Source: Alphaproteobacteria bacterium (GTDB lineage Bacteria; Pseudomonadota; Alphaproteobacteria; Rickettsiales; UBA8987). From it: a stretch of 5,376 nt of DNA. The notes below the pieces were generated by a model. It ran no database searches. It saw only the letters and a list, made by a program, of their open reading frames with translations, and was not told the DNA's origin. The first letter of the stretch is position 1; every line of letters starts with the position of its first letter. Shown here one piece after another: positions 4,856 to 5,376 of the stretch. The stretch covers positions 1-5,376 of the forward strand of contig JAHFPR010000148.1 of NCBI GenBank assembly GCA_023269645.1. The letters are read 5' to 3'. The position numbers and the translations under genes are program-made.

Positions 4856-5376
4856 ATGACTGGTAAAGTGCTTGTCGTAGACGACGTTCCGGCGAACGTC
4901 AAATTGCTGGAGGCGAAGCTCGCTTCTGAATACTACACCGTGTTCCCCACCAACAGCGGCAGGGAATGCCTGGCGAAGGTGCATGACATCCGTCCGGACA
5001 TCATCCTGCTCGATGTAATGATGCCGGAAATGGACGGGTTTGAGGTCTGCCGCCGCCTGAAAGCCGACCCGCTTACCGCGCATATCCCCGTGGTGATGGT
5101 GACCGCGCTGAGCGAGGTGGCGGATCGTGTGCAGGGGCTGGCCGCCGGGGCTTCGGATTTCGTCACCAAGCCCATTGATGAAGTGCATCTGTTCGCGCGT
5201 GTCAAATCGCTCATCCGCCTGAAAATGATGCTGGATGAACTGCGCCTGCGCGATAAAACCGGCGAGGAATTCGGGCTGGAAACCAGCAAGGCACTGGCGG
5301 CGGATGCGCTGGTTTCCGGGAAAATTCTGGTGATTGATGATGACATCGTGCAGGCGAAGAAAATCAAGGAATCGCT
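4856..5376 (+). CDS. pleD: Response regulator PleD, N-terminal part (cut by window end)
   Basis: 173 residues are visible. In the family, full-length PleD is about 450–460 residues with order REC–REC–GGDEF and makes cyclic di-GMP when phosphorylated. The ATG at 4856 is preceded by GGAAAAAGAA, a modest ribosome binding site. The first receiver domain is complete at residues 1–120, with D9/D10, phospho-acceptor D53 (same number as in Caulobacter), T83 and K105. EAKLASEYYTV, DIILLDVMMPEMDGF, IPVVMVTAL and LFARVKSLIR are close to Caulobacter PleD. A charged linker follows at about 121–155, then the start of the second receiver domain (KILVIDDD, from 156). The diguanylate cyclase domain lies beyond the window and was not seen; its presence is inferred from the family. 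In Caulobacter, PleD acts at the stalked pole in the swarmer-to-stalked transition. Confidence 0.95.
   Translation, partial: MTGKVLVVDDVPANVKLLEAKLASEYYTVFPTNSGRECLAKVHDIRPDIILLDVMMPEMDGFEVCRRLKADPLTAHIPVVMVTALSEVADRVQGLAAGASDFVTKPIDEVHLFARVKSLIRLKMMLDELRLRDKTGEEFGLETSKALAADALVSGKILVIDDDIVQAKKIKES

Overview
The window reads as a chromosomal segment of an alphaproteobacterium. The strongest evidence is the divK–pleD pair at the right end. DivK and the start of PleD match my memory of the Caulobacter proteins closely, and the order divK then pleD is the one known from Caulobacter. I cannot assign an order or genus. Most of the DNA is moderately GC-rich, but a block at about 3600–4310 is visibly richer in A and T.

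Layout, left to right. (1) 1–987 (+) is the C-terminal part of a hydrophilic, probably helix-rich protein that I do not recognise. (2) 1059–3143 (+) is a full-length AMP-forming acetyl-CoA synthetase (acs). All signature motifs and the catalytic lysine are present. Its frame contains two unrelated palindromic repeat elements, a 95-bp one at 1700–1794 and a 61-bp one at 2850–2910. Both are read through without a stop, and together they explain why the protein is about 40 residues longer than E. coli Acs. (3) A second copy of the 61-bp family (3150–3210) fills the gap between acs and a convergent small gene. (4) 3219–3599 (-) is a 126-residue protein of unknown function with one N-terminal hydrophobic segment. 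(5) 3770–about 4174 (-) is a small membrane protein with about three transmembrane segments, in the AT-rich block. It has its own good sigma-70-like promoter and a large hairpin terminator. (6) 4413–4781 (+) is divK, and 4856–5376 (+) is the start of pleD, cut by the window end. Between them lies an inverted array of 7-bp repeats forming a perfect 17-bp hairpin.

Functionally, acs supplies acetyl-CoA from acetate. DivK (a single-domain response regulator) and PleD (in the family, a diguanylate cyclase with two receiver domains) act together in polarity and cell-cycle control. No functional link between acs and divK–pleD is evident.

The most notable feature is repeat biology rather than a new gene system. 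Two families of palindromic element have entered one essential-looking enzyme gene in frame, in a manner reminiscent of Rickettsia palindromic elements, and sister elements sit at gene boundaries. No tRNA, rRNA, CRISPR array, insertion sequence or transposase was seen. No stretch of more than 300 bases lacks a gene.
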